Positions 52,249 to 63,577 of a DNA stretch of 64,000 nt are shown in pieces. The position numbers and the translations under genes are program-made. Each line of letters begins with the position of its first letter. The stretch's first letter is position 1. This DNA is from Tricholoma matsutake (Eukaryota; Basidiomycota; Agaricomycetes; Agaricales; Tricholomataceae), in assembly GCA_026075535.2 (NCBI GenBank), contig AP026541.1, positions 5,394,001-5,458,000 of the forward strand, written 5' to 3'. The notes beneath the pieces are model-generated. The model made no database searches. It worked only from the letters and a program-made list of their open reading frames with translations, and was not told where the DNA came from.

Positions 52249-54277
52249 TCAGCCACCACGTCCTGCAGGAGGGTAAGCAGGAGGGGAGCGAGACGAACAT
52301 CTCGCACTCACCTTGTTATAGCGTGCTAGGATCCAGTCCCGATCAAAGTGATGACGCCAGACATTGCATCGACGATCGTCAGATGCATGGTTCTTCCAGC
52401 AGTTGATACATCTAGTCAGGTGAGGACAGGCTACCCCCTCTGGGGTGGCTGGAACAGGAGGGTTCACCTTGGCGTTCCCCTTACAGCACCCTGCCAGGGC
52501 ACAATGGTGCTCCTTGCAGTGAGGACCTGCACAGATCGGGCATTTTGACTGTGGAGCTCTGCATGCTGGGGTGGGATGACCCCATTTCCAGCACCATTGG
52601 CATAAGGGAAGGCTAGGGTTTGCCCTGGCCGCCCAAACGTAAGCGACGTAGCATCCAAATTGAACACCACGCCCAATGAGAGCTTTCACTCGTGCACCAC
52701 TGATGGAGTCTGCGACGTTGAGGTAGACGGTGCATGTATCTGACATTCTCGAATCTCATACTACCCGAGGAGGGACTTGCAGCACCGTAAGGTCAGAGAT
52801 GCCTGACTTTCCGAGGTGAGCAACTACGACATCAGGTGTGATGGCCTTGTTGTTCACAATGTAGGGCACGTCGACCAGCTTGAGGTACGACGTGGATGTG
52901 GGTAGCACTGCATTGATTTGCAGGGTGAAGGGGAAAGCCTTGTGGGCCGCCTCCTTGAAGCATCATAGGTCCTCATCCAAGGCGACTACGTCAGTAGACA
53001 CTGAGATATTCCCAGTGTGTAAAGTAGCAGACTGGGCCACTAGTTTAGAGTGGTGCAGTGTGAGGGTGGTCCTAACATGGTCAAGGAAGTCAGCAGGGTT
53101 CGCTCCCTCCTCTAAGGGTGGGCAAACATGAACAAGGACCTGTCATCTAGATGGGCCGTGGACAGTAGGTGAAGGCTTTGAGGCCTTTGGCCTGGAGGGG
53201 CCGACGTGCTGCTGGATGTCAGCTAGCTTGTCGGTGGGTAGTTCCGGGAAGGCTTTGGCTAGATGCACTAGGCCATCCATGGAAGTGTTGGGAGCTCGTC
53301 CTCCTGGGAAGCGAACTACCTGAGTGAAGGTCCCCTTGCCCGAAGGCTTGGTCGACCAGTTCATGGGGGGGGAGGTCCCCTTCCCATGACAACAAAATCC
53401 CTCCTGTTGGAGGCTTAGGAAGAGGTCGGGCCCCCTTGGGGAACCAATTCCTCAAAGATTTGTTGGGGGGACGCTGCACGTCCCAGCCCTCCAAGTGGTC
53501 CATCCTTGGGACATCGTGTGGGTCATTGGTGATGGTACCCGACCTGGGTCATGTGCCTCCTCCAGCGATCCTGTCAATGGCTCTTCGGAGGGTGGTATTC
53601 CCTGAATCACGAGTAAAGCCGACTGCAGCTGCTGCGTCCAGCACTGCCCCCAGCTGTTCAGCTATGACCTGCCGTTCTTCAGCAGTTGGTCGTTTGGACC
53701 CTGTCCTATTCAGAACCTTTTGGAATCCAGTAGCGTACTCCCCTAAGTCACTGGCAAAAGTAGCAGGGCCGGCCCAATCGTCATCCACATCGCTCGCCAT
53801 CTCTGTGTCCTGTATAGCAGGTAGGGGGTTGGACAGCACCAGATTGAAGGCCACTTGTGAAGCTGGTGTTGAAGGGGTGGTAGGAGGTGCAAGGGACGAA
53901 GTAGCCCCCCTTGGAGATATCGCTGGCACGCTAAAGCACTGTGCATGCGGAGTGATGATTCCCACCCCGTATGGGGAGGGTGTCGGAGATCCTCTTTGGG
54001 TCCTGTGAGGGCCCACTGAGGGAGCATACTGTGTAGATCTGCAGCTCCCAGAGGGCCGCAGAGAGTCAAGTGGGTCATTGCCAGGAGTTCTGGGCATACC
54101 GGATCTAGAAGGTCTCCCCTCGTCCATCACTGCGTCCGATCTCCTCCCTTTTTGTATGAATGTATCAGACATGCATTGGTAAGATGCTGAATAAACTGGA
54201 TCGCTTGGATCGTTGACGGATTGAGCTGTAGAAGTTGAAAACAGTGTCAACAAAATGTTCTGTGGCTGTGCCATCAC
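52249..54277 (-). pseudogene. LINE A ORF1 with three zinc knuckles
   Basis: It starts MMAQPQNILLTLFSTSTAQS near 54277 and reads to 53549, then through other frames (53219-53503, 53143-53364) to 52746-52249. The C-terminal part has CQWCWKWGHPTPAC (CX2CX4HX4C), CPICAGPHCKEHHC and CINCWKNHASDDRRC. Such triple knuckles are typical of ORF1/gag-like RNA-binding proteins in Tad1/I-type LINEs. The N-terminal part is Pro/Ser/Thr-rich. Frameshifts and stops (for example near 53548 and 52767) disable it. Confidence 0.82.
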
Positions 54278-54440
54278 GGTAAGAGGTCAAGGAGCAATGG
54301 ACGTGTGTGCCTTTGAAATGCCAGAGTCTCAGTCCATATGTCATGATGGGAACGACACATGAGTGGTATAGTAGGCGCTTCTGCATGGGTTCTAGTCCCC
54401 TAACAGAATTGCTGAGCATTCCCATGGCTCTCGCTGTCGT

Positions 54441-56611
54441 CGCTCCTTGACTTGTTACAACCACCATAAACAGTGGTAAACACCTCTGCTCAATGTTACC
54501 GGCGACGTCGACACTCCAATTTTTGTCCAATTTTCGATCGGATTTTGCCATCACAAATGCTCTCGGCGTCTCCAGGCCTGGCCTGATTTGCTAAGAGATC
54601 CGTCCATCCGATCTCCAGGGATGTCTCGGTCATTGTTTCCAACAGTGACTGCTATCTGTCTCATTCCCCTTGGCTTCGAGGATCCTAGCTAGGTGAGTGA
54701 TGTCTATGAAAGAGTAGTCTGGGTCCCTATGGGGGCTTAGAGTGGGTGTGGGATGCCTGCTTCAATGCTCGCCCAAGTAGAAGCGCTTGTTTAGCTGGGG
54801 GAGGTCTGGCTTAGGGGGAGGGACGTTCTTACTGGACTGTTGGTCATCTCTGGGGCTTCCAACCTCCATGCTCTGTGAGTCACTACTACTAGGGACAAGC
54901 TACACTGACTACCTGTTGGAGTACACCATCGCTAAAAGGGGCCGGGTGACGGTGCCCCCTGACAGCTAGGACAACGCTCTGGTGGCCGTTTCTCACCACC
55001 AACTCACCACCTCCAGTGCTCACTCCTTTGGGGTGCTATGACCTGGGTTCAATCTTCTCCCACTAGGTAGCAGGATGTGCGGCCTGCCTGCCCCCTTGGA
55101 GCGTTTGGAGGCTGTATTGGGTGGACCTGGAACTGAGACAAGGGGCCAGCTGTTATCGATCTTACGCTACGTACTTTGACTGTTATTGTCATTTACCTGT
55201 GCTAACTCACTCTCAATGCCCAAACAGCTGAACAGAGACCAAACCACACGCTGGGGCCTTCATGACCCCTCCTTGATTATGGGTGACATCGTTGGCGATG
55301 ATGCCCAAGACTACGACACCTGGTTCACACAGAACGAACCAGAGGTAGCAGCTGCATTAGGCAGTTTGAGATCTGTGGGCTGGGGAGGACCTCCCCGACC
55401 CTGACAATTGCAAGGACCTTCTTGCTATGCAGGAGGCCCTCACTTATACCAAAGGTGGGCCCAGGCTCACCTCTAGGCAAGCTATCGATCGTGTGCAATG
55501 AGCGCAAGGTGTCGTTGTTGCACACAGACAATGGACATGAAGCCTCGAACAAGAGGATATGCATTCACAGGAGCTCAGCATCACTGAGTCCCTTTATCTG
55601 GAGGCACTCCCTGCCCCATCACCGCCTTTGTTCCCCCCCTCCCCAAGTGGGTGGAGGGCGAAGTGCTGTTATCTAGGGATGAGAGGTTGGAGGTCGAATC
55701 CACCTCTCCTTCCATGCTACATCTACTGGACGCGATGACCACCTTTGTTGGTACCGTCCGAGTGTCAACCTTACGCTGCATATTTTGATTAATAGATTCC
55801 TATACCAGTACTAACTCGTTCTCAATGCCTAAATGGAGGCCAACCAGAGACCATCGTTCTGACGACCTTGCACCTCCGGCAGCTGTCTCAGCTCCCTATG
55901 TGGCGATGCCAAGAGCTCCAACAGAGCTTCAAGCTGGGGAACCCTTGTCCCAAGTACAGTGCCACCATCGTCCCAGATGGCCATGCCATTACTAGTGTGG
56001 GGCATTCCGCTCCACACCCATCACTGCCAGTCTGCTGGCTGCTGTCGGGTTGGTGACAAGTGTCGCCACCCTTTACCTTCTCCCCACTGCGGGGGGGACG
56101 TTGTCATCAAGCACATGCATGTGGTAGCATTTGCTCAATTGGCCCCCTGCCTACGGTGGTTCCAGTGAATAACCAGGTGAACAACCAGCTGCCACATCAC
56201 TGTCACTCGTGCATGGCACAGTGATGGTCCACCTCATTCGTCTGGGGTGGTCAACCCTCACTGGCTGGATATACGCAGATGGTTATTCCTCCCGCAAGGG
56301 GGGATTTACAGTGAATTAACACTGCTGCACCTGGTCTGACTTTGGTCGGACATGTGGCTGGGGGACCGTTTTGCTCCAGTGGGCGATCTAATGGCTAGCT
56401 TCAGGAGGGGGGGGCTCCCCCTCCAGATTATTGCCTTTCCTGGCTGAGAGGCCAACGTCTGTGGCACTGCCCACCTAAAGTGGCTAAAATGAGGACCTGG
56501 GTAGGAGATGGGCAAGGGGAATGCGTAGATAGAGTAGTACCTGAGTTTGTACCCTGCTCTGCAGACTGCATTCGAGCCCCATGTTATAAATTCTGATCCA
56601 AAAAAAAAAAA
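54441..56611 (+). mobile_element. Retroposon RP copy 4 (plus), inside LINE C
   Basis: 2,171 bp from gctccttgacttgttac to a short poly(A). The 17-bp TSD atggctctcgctgtcgt (54424-54440) recurs with one mismatch at 56612-56628. The hairpin region is deleted. The ORF begins MPKQLNRDQTTRWGLHDPSL at 55217 and is broken by a frameshift near 55360. It is the most diverged copy. Confidence 0.9.
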
Positions 56612-56628
56612 ATGGCTCTCGCTGTGGT

Positions 56629-57858
56629 GAGAGCCTTGGTGGAATAAAATCGCGTGTGCTCATTAAAGGAGAGCTTGCGATCGAAAAAGAACCCTAGGTA
56701 CCTCCAGGTGACCTTGGGTTTGAGGGGGGAATTGCCCATGTAGGGGGCAAAACCTAGATCTATCGGTAGAGGAGTGAAGCTCCTTGACCTCGAGAAGTGG
56801 AAAATCTCGGACTTGTCGTGTTCTAGAACAAGTCCAAGGGACGTAAATGCCTGGAAGATCCAGCCATATGCTTCTGTGAGCAGGGGGAGGTTGTCCTCCA
56901 GTTGTGAAGAGCGGGCGATGAGGGTGCCATCGTCCACATAAGACATGAGGTCGACTTTTCTGCCAATCTCGCTTCTTCTGAAGAGCTTCATAATGGGTGT
57001 TAAATATAACACTGATAAGACAGGGGATAGGGCAGAGCCCTATCCCACCCCCACATCGGCTGCAAAGGAGCCAGATGAGAAGGTGTTCCACTTGTAGGTC
57101 ATTTTGTGACCCACAAGGTAAGAACGGAAGAAGTTCACTACTTGCACAGGGAACCCCGACCTGGAGATGATTTCCAATAGAATCTGGTGATTCAATGAAG
57201 GGAAGAACTGAGCAATGTCGAAAGCGACAACACTTGTTTTGAGGCCCTGAGCCCATCCTGCTCTGATGAGGTGGGTGAGGTAGATTCCTGCATCCTCTGT
57301 GGAATGCTGGGCAACACCTCTGAACTGGTTTTGTTCAAAGGCCTCGTGTGCCACTCCATCGAACTGAAGCCGTCAGGACAGCATCTTTTTGACCAGTTTG
57401 CCCAGAGTGTTCAGGAGCACAATGGGCCTGAACAACTTTGGTGTAGAGTAGTTAGGTTTCCCTGGTTTTGGAATTATTACTGACAGGGGTTCCTTGAAGT
57501 GGGCAGGCCAGTGTCCTGCAGTGATGCACGCCTCAGCTATGTGGGTGATGAGACTCACCAGCTCAGGGTTGCTACACCAGTGTTTTAGGTACGACCACAT
57601 AACATGATTGGGCCCTGGAGCGGATCGGGAAGAACATGCATTAAGCACTTCTTTCACTTCTGTAATGGAGAATGGGACCCAGGCCCTTTCAGGCACTGGA
57701 GCCAGATCATTTAAGATGCTCAGATCAACTTCTCGGTCCGAGGCAGCATTGTAGGACCCATCAAGGGCAGCCCAGAGGGAGTCTAGATCGTTGCAAGGGT
57801 TTCCCTGATAAGAGATCGCCTCAAACAATGGTAGGTTGCATTGACGAGTCCAGGACAT
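56629..57858 (-). pseudogene. LINE C reverse transcriptase
   Basis: It reads WVPFSITEVKEVLNACSSRS, FKEPLSVIIPKPGKPNYSTP, RPIVLLNTLGKLVKKMLS, KTSVVAFDIAQFFPSLNHQI, VGVG-(frame change)-GSALSPVLS, KVDLMSYVDDGTLIARSSQL and YLGFFFDRKLSFNEHTR. The catalytic FDIAQFFPS and YVDD are intact, unlike copy A. A TGA at about 57372 and frame changes near 57035 and 56640 disable it. Confidence 0.9.
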
Positions 57859-57870
57859 TAGGTCCCAGGG

Positions 57871-58935
57871 TCATCTGTTCATGGTAGCCACTTCGTGGAT
57901 ATGGTCATCAAAGAAGTCTCGCTTTGCATGTTGCATGACTTTCTGGTAGTGCTTCCAGTCCTCTCCATCATGGGAGGCCCTGTAGGCGTCTAGAGCACCT
58001 CTGCATTCGTCTGTCCACCATCCTTTGGATGACTTGCCTAGGCAAGATTCCTTAGCATGGTTATCCCATGCCTTGTTTAAAATCGTTGATATCGCCGAGA
58101 CGACATCATCGATTTCTGCCGATGTATTTCTGTGCCAGTTAAGCCATGGATTTAAAGTGGAGGAGACAGCATCAAGGTACGATGCTTCCTCCTTGGATCC
58201 TTTTTTGATGGACCACTTGGTGACCGGGACCAAAGATCCCGGGCCAGGCAGTGTCAGTGTCAAGGGGGCATGGTCAGACATACCCCTGGCTGCTGGGACG
58301 ATTTCGCAGTACAACACAAATCTCAGATCCATGGGAATAAACATCAGGTTGATCACTGTGGGGTGAAAGCCCTGTTGTGGGGGAAAATGTGTGGGTCCCT
58401 CCTCGACTGGGAGGGCCCTTGTTAGGCCTAGAGCTGTTGCTGTTTCCACCAAGTGGTCAGCGTGGATAGAGTGTTCAGGCCCTTGGGGATCCCAGGAGGC
58501 ATGTCTCACATTGAAATCACCACACATGAAGTGTAAGTGTGGGATCATCATGACACTTTCATAAAGGAGTGTGATGGCTGAGTGTTGGCTGTCCAAATAG
58601 ACGTTAGCGAGTAGCATGACATCTTCCCCTATTCCTAGGGAAAATAGAAGGATGTCACGATCATCGACCAGATCTCGGTGGAGACCTGGTCTGAGATTGG
58701 TGATGCTGTTCGTGAAGTACACAGCAACACGTGGGGGGGAATCGATCCCTGAAGGTCGCACCAAGGTACCCCAGTTGGGGCTCATTGGTGCGCTGATAAC
58801 TTCTTCCCCTTCCCTGTTGTGGGCAGAGGGGGCATGTCTTATCAGTCTCCAAGGAGGCTCTTGAATAAAAAGCAAATCATAGTCATCTACAATCTGCCAG
58901 TAATGAGTCCATGTATCCCCAATTACGGTTAACAT
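57871..58935 (-). pseudogene. LINE C AP endonuclease part
   Basis: The 354-codon open frame begins near 58935. It has FIQEPPWRLIRHAPS, VLLANVY-like MLLANVYLDS, FMCGDFNVRHASWDPQGP, HPTVINLMFIP and GMSDHAPLTL, then KGWWTDECRGALDAYRASHD at the endonuclease-RT linker. GDFN is intact; IDL reads INL in this copy. Confidence 0.9.
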
Positions 58936-58983
58936 TCTGACTAAATATTTGTAACTGCAGGGTAGATCTAAGTCTGTCCCTCA

Positions 58984-61245
58984 TTTTTTTTTTTTTTTGG
59001 ATCAGAATTTATAACACAGGGCTCGAACGCAGTCCGCAGAGCAGGGTACAAACTTGGGTACTACTCTATCTACATGTTCCCCTTGCCCATCTCCCACTCA
59101 GGTCCCCGTTTTAGCCACTTTAGGCAGGCAGTGCCACAAACATTGGCCTCTCAGCCAGGAAAGGCAATAATCCGGAGGGAGAGCCCCCCCTCCTGAGGCT
59201 AGCCATTAGATCGTCCACTGGAGCAAAACGGTCCCCCAGCCACATGTCTCACCAAAACCAGACCAGGCGCAGCAGTGTTAATTCACCGTAAATCCCCCCT
59301 TGCGGGAGGAATAACCGTCTGCATATTTCCAGCCAACAAGGGTTGACCACCCCAGATGAATGAGGTGGACCATTACCATGTCGTGCATGAGTAACAGTGA
59401 TGTGGCAGCTGGTTGTTCACCTGGTTATTCACCGGAACTGCCGTAAGCAGGGGGCCAAGGCCCCCCTCGAGCAAATGCCAGAAGGTGCATGCACTCGATG
59501 ACATCATCCCCCCCGCAGCGGGGGGAAGAGGTATAGGGTAGCGACAAAGTGTCACCATCCCAACAGCGGCCACCAGTCACTTGGTGGGCATGAGTACAGA
59601 GGCATAGGCCCCTGTTCTAGTTGCAGCGCTGCTGTCCACAAGGACCTCGAGGAGGACAGCGCCGTGCTGGGGACGAGGGTTCCCCAGATTGAGGCTCTGA
59701 TCGAGCAGCTTGCATCGCCGCATAGGAAGCTTGGAAAGCTGCCGGTGACGTGAGATCGAGAGGTGTTGCGGCAGCTGCTAGCTCCGCCAACATCATCTCA
59801 GATAATCGTCAGGTGGCTGTGAATAAATTCTAGGCCATTTGGCACCATGCATTCCTCTCTGCAGGGGGCATGGTGGACACACGGACGGTACCAACAAACA
59901 TGGTCATCGCATCCAGTTGATGTAGCATGGCATGAGAGGTGGCTGCGATTTCCCACCTCTCATTCACAGATAGCGGCACTTCATCCTCCACCAACTCAGG
60001 GATGGAGGGCAAAGGCGGTGATGGGGCAGGGGATGCCTTCAGATAAAGGAGCTCAGCAATGCCGAGCTCCTGTGTATACACGTCCTCGCGCTCGAAGCTG
60101 CAAGTCAGTTGTTTATGTGCAATGTGGATGTCTTGTGCCCACAGTACACGGTCAATTGTTTGCCTCGAAGCAAGCTTGGGGCTGCTCTCAGCGTCATTGA
60201 GGGCCTCCTGCATAGCAAGAGACTCCTCGTCATCATCAGGGTCGGAGAGGTCTTCTCTGGCCCATAGATCTCTAACTGCCTTTAGGGCAGCTGCTACCTC
60301 CGGATCGTCTCGTTCGTACCGGGTGTCATAGTCTTGGACATCATCATCAAAGATGTCACCCATAATCAGGGGGGGGCATGAAGCCCCCAGTGTGGTGGAC
60401 AGCCTCTGGTTCGCCGTTTGGGCATAGAGGGTGAGTTAGTGCTAGTAGATGATGGTAGGAATCAAAATACACAGCGTGAAATTGATAACGGCTGGTCCCT
60501 TATCTCCATTCCGGGTCCACCCGATACAACCTCCAAATGCTCTGAGGGGGCGAGCAAGCCACACATCCTGCTGCCTAGTGGGAGAGGATCAAACCCAGGT
60601 GTTACCACCCTAGAAGAGTGAGCACTGGAGGTAGAGGGATGGTGGTGAAAAGCGGCCACCAAAGTATTTATAAGTGCTGCCCAAAGTGTGATAGCACACT
60701 TTGGTGGGCGCTTAAACCTAGCCATCAGGGGGCACCATCACCCGGCCCCTTTTAGCGATGGTGTATTCCAATGGGTAGTCAGTGTAGCATGTCTCTAGTA
60801 GTAGAAACTCACAGAGCATGGAGGCTGGAAGCCTCCCAGATGACCAGCAGTCCAGTGAGAATGTCCCTCCTCCTAAGCCAGACCTCCCCCAGCTAAACGA
60901 ATGCGATGACTTGGGCGAGCATTGAAGTAGGCATCCCACACCCACTCTAAGCCCCCATAGGGACCCAGACTACTCTTTCGTTGACAACACTCACCTAGTC
61001 AGAATCCTCGAAGCCCAGGAGAATGAGACAGATAGCAGACACTGTCAGAAACAGTGCCCGAGGCATCCCCGGAGATCGGATGGATGGATCCCTTAGCAAA
61101 TCAGGCCAGGCCTGGAGACGCCAAGAGCGTTCGTGATGGCGAAATCCGATCGAAAATTGGATGAAAATTGCAGTCTCGACATTGCTACCAACATCAAGCA
61201 GGAGTGTTTACCACTGTTTATGGTGGTTGTAACAAGTCAAGGAGC
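58984..61245 (-). mobile_element. Retroposon RP copy 5 (minus)
   Basis: Poly(A) tail at 58998-58984; 5' end gctccttgacttgttac at 61245. It holds the hairpin (about 60668-60712), the conserved upstream block (60718-60945) and the ORF. Its left flank is LINE C and its right flank is a different LINE fragment. No TSD is seen, so a rearrangement followed or accompanied its insertion. Confidence 0.85.
59830..60426 (-). pseudogene. RP5 orphan ORF
   Basis: The start MPKRRTRGCPPHWGLHAPP (60426) is separated by a shift in a C-run near 60365-60373 from LIMGDIFDDDVQDYDTRYER. The latter runs open to 59830. The fifth codon is CGA (60411-60413), which appears to be the ancestral state. AWCQMA precedes TAG where other copies read WRQMAWELF. 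Confidence 0.55.
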
Positions 61246-61463
61246 GTTGGAGTGAAGCTCCTTGCCCTAGAGAAGTGAAATATTTCTGACTTGTCATGTT
61301 CCAAGACAAGTCCGAGGGAGGTGAATCCCTGGAAGATCCAGCCATCCACTTCTTTGAGCAGGGGGAGATTGTCCTCCAACCGTGCAGAGCGGGCGATGAG
61401 CGTGCCATCGTCCACATAAGACATGAGATTGACATTTTTGCCGATGTCGCTTCTTGTGAAAAG
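61246..61463 (-). pseudogene. LINE fragment D (RT catalytic part)
   Basis: It encodes MTLFTRSDIGKNVNLMSYVD, DGTLIARSARLEDNLPLLKE and VDGWIFQGFTSLGLVLEHDK. It is more diverged from copies A and C than they are from each other. It is cut by the Gypsy LTR at 61464. Confidence 0.85.
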
Positions 61464-62161
61464 TGTCACAATCCATTCCTCGCCCGCTCAGAACCGGCAA
61501 CCTTCCGATCTTTTCTGCTTTTCCTAATTCAACTCCTACCGCCTTCGTTCCAGCCCCCTTGCACTGCCCACACTGCTGTGCACCAGGCTGCCATGTACAG
61601 CAACCACGGCTGCCTTCCAAGGCTGCCGTCTAGTTTTGCAAATTCGACTACGGATTCCTGTGCGGCCTCCGCTAGGCAATTTATCTACACAGTTGAGACA
61701 CTGCCACAGTTTCCGTTTCCGTTCTGCTCTTGTTCCGGACTCTAGTATTTAAGCTTAGTTAGTTTCGCTTTGTATTCCTCAGTTTGTATATCGACATAGA
61801 CTCGACTTTACCCTGTCAATCTAAAACCTCCTTCTACTCCAACTCCTGACCTCTAAGAGTCTGAACTCCATTCGACTCAACCTCCAGTTCCCCTCTGAAG
61901 TTCTAGTCTCATCTGAACTTAACCTAAGTCCCTCCGTACTCCTTCCTGCATTTACCCACACTCTCCCGCTCCTATCTCTAAAAACCTCTACCCGAAATTA
62001 GGACACCAGACGAGGTGAAGGGCGCAGCTTCTTACAAGCTGAAGCCAAGTCCTTTTCGTTACCCATCCGCATAATCCACTACGACCCAACAATCTTCCGC
62101 TCTCAAACACCCACCGGGTCTGACCGGATTCCGACGAGCCCTTTCGGATCAGTTCTTAACA
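61464..62161 (+). repeat. 5' LTR of Gypsy element 3, 698 bp
   Basis: It starts tgtcacaatccattcctcgc and ends ggatcagttcttaaca. It is nearly identical to the solo LTR at 13646-14342. Many differences are C/T or G/A at CpG sites, such as cacgatccg against cacaatcca. Confidence 0.95.
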
Positions 62162-62198
62162 GTATATATGAACTCATGCTTCACTCGTCTCTTCTCCT

Positions 62199-63577
62199 AT
62201 GACCCCAACTGAAACTTGCCAGCGCACAACCAGAAACTCTCAGCGTGCCGGTACCATTCCAGGGATCTCTGCAATTCAGCGATCCACACTTCCTAGCCCA
62301 CGACCCGCCTCAACATTCAGAGTAACTTCCAGACCTTCCAACATTTTCCAACAAATCGGTTTCGGAGCCCCATCAATCAGTGCAAACGTCATGTCTACTC
62401 AAGCTCAACAATCTCCCACGAATCCGGAAGAACCCTGACCCACAACTCCCCTTGAGTACATAGGGGCATCAACCAGCCTGAACCCTATGGGTTGGAAGAT
62501 CGTGGTCTAGAGGACGGACCTCCTGGCGGACCCGACAGCCCTAGTGGTATGGACGGCCCTGGGGGTGACCCTGATCCCAATGATCCTGATGATCAACCTC
62601 TCGCGGGGGGAAACCCTGATCCAGGGGATAGGTTCATAGATGTTCTTTACAACCTCTCAGAGAGTATCTGCACCCTCCAACAAAATAACGCACCCAAGAC
62701 CGAGAAAATCAAAGTTTGCAACCCCGACACCTTCGATGGCTCCAACCCAAAGAAACTTAGAGACTTCCTAGTCTCATGTAACCTTCATTTCCGTGACCGT
62801 CCGCACGTATTTTCTTCTGATGAGAAAAAGATCATATTTATCCTTTCTTATCTCAAGGGATCAGCTCTCAGCTGGTTTGAGCCCGGTCTTAACAACCCGA
62901 CCGATTCCGCACACTGGATGTGGGATTATGAGGCTTTTCTCGCTGAACTAGAGAGTAACTTCGGCCTGCACGACCCGCTCAGGGATGCGGAAAAAGCTCT
63001 TTCCGATTTAGCAATGAAGAAAAGTGGTCGCATCACAAAGTATAACGTTGACTTTTGGGAATTAGCTTCTAGGGTCAACAGGAATGAGGCAGCCCTCCGT
63101 GACCGCTATTTCCGCAGTCTTCCACTCCGACTTTGTATAGAAGTCCTTTGGGGTGGTAAACCCGACACCCTTGCAGGACTGCGCTTGAAAGTGCAGGACT
63201 GTGACAATATCTACTGGATGCAGGAAGATGAAACCCGGTTCAAAACTAAGAATTCCGGGAACTCTTCTAACCCTGTCAAGAAGGACAACCCCAAAGGTTC
63301 CTCCCAGTCCACCAATCAATCCTTGTCGAGCTCCCCTTGGGGAAACTCCTCCAACCAGCAGCCCTCCACGACAAAGAACACTTCCAAGTCATCCATCTCC
63401 AACAAGTTGGGGAAGAATGGCAAACTTACTGCGGATGAACGAGAACGTCGCATGCGGGAAAGACTTTGCCTCTACTGCGGTGAAGAAGGGCACGTAGCAG
63501 GAAACTGCCCGAAGTCTAAAGCTGCAAAAGCCCGCACATCCACTGTGATTCCCAATTCTGCGAACTCGGAAAAATAG
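62199..63577 (+). pseudogene. Gag of Gypsy element 3
   Basis: ATG 62199 opens MTPTETCQRTTRNSQRAGTI and meets TGA at 62436-62438. The main gag frame is open from about 62456 to TAG 63575-63577, with a frame change near 62460-62490. The core reads VCNPDTFDGSNPKKLRDFLV, ILSYLKGSALSWFEPGL, LAELESNFGLHDPLRDAEKA and FWELASRVNRNEAALRDRYF, typical of Retrotrans_gag. The zinc knuckle is CLYCGEEGHVAGNC (CX2CX4HX4C) near 63467. An A-run, gaaaaatag (63569-63577), sits exactly at the gag stop and pol is in the -1 frame, which could be a frameshift site. Confidence 0.88.

Larger units (their letters stand above)
42515..54295 (-). mobile_element. Tad1-like LINE, copy A, near full length with nested insertions
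   Basis: The minus strand runs from a 5' end gctccttgacctcttac (54295) to a poly(A) tail at 42528-42515. ORF1 with zinc knuckles, an AP endonuclease, RT and RNase H follow in order. Insertions are RP3 (46784-51177, itself holding RP2), a solo Gypsy LTR (45358-45783) and a MITE dimer (44698-45190). Without them the LINE is about 6.5 kb. From memory a LINE-like element called marY2N exists in T. matsutake. Whether this is the same is untested. No TSD was found: the left flank is satellite and the right flank is LINE copy C. Confidence 0.88.
54301..58983 (-). mobile_element. Tad1-like LINE, copy C, truncated at both ends
   Basis: It contains endonuclease (58935-57871), RT (57858-56629) and a bit of the RT connection (54440-54301). 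RP4 splits it at 54441-56611. Its 3' part is missing beyond 54301, where the 5' end of LINE A begins. Its 5' part ends at the poly-T of RP5 without ORF1. It is very similar to LINE A. Confidence 0.85.

Noticed and set aside
45191..61262. gctccttgacc in the plus strand of LINE RT regions as extra LINE or RP 5' ends
   Set aside because: It lies within the conserved RT coding sequence on the opposite strand (codons of the HFSRSRSFT region), so the match to the element start is short and probably chance.
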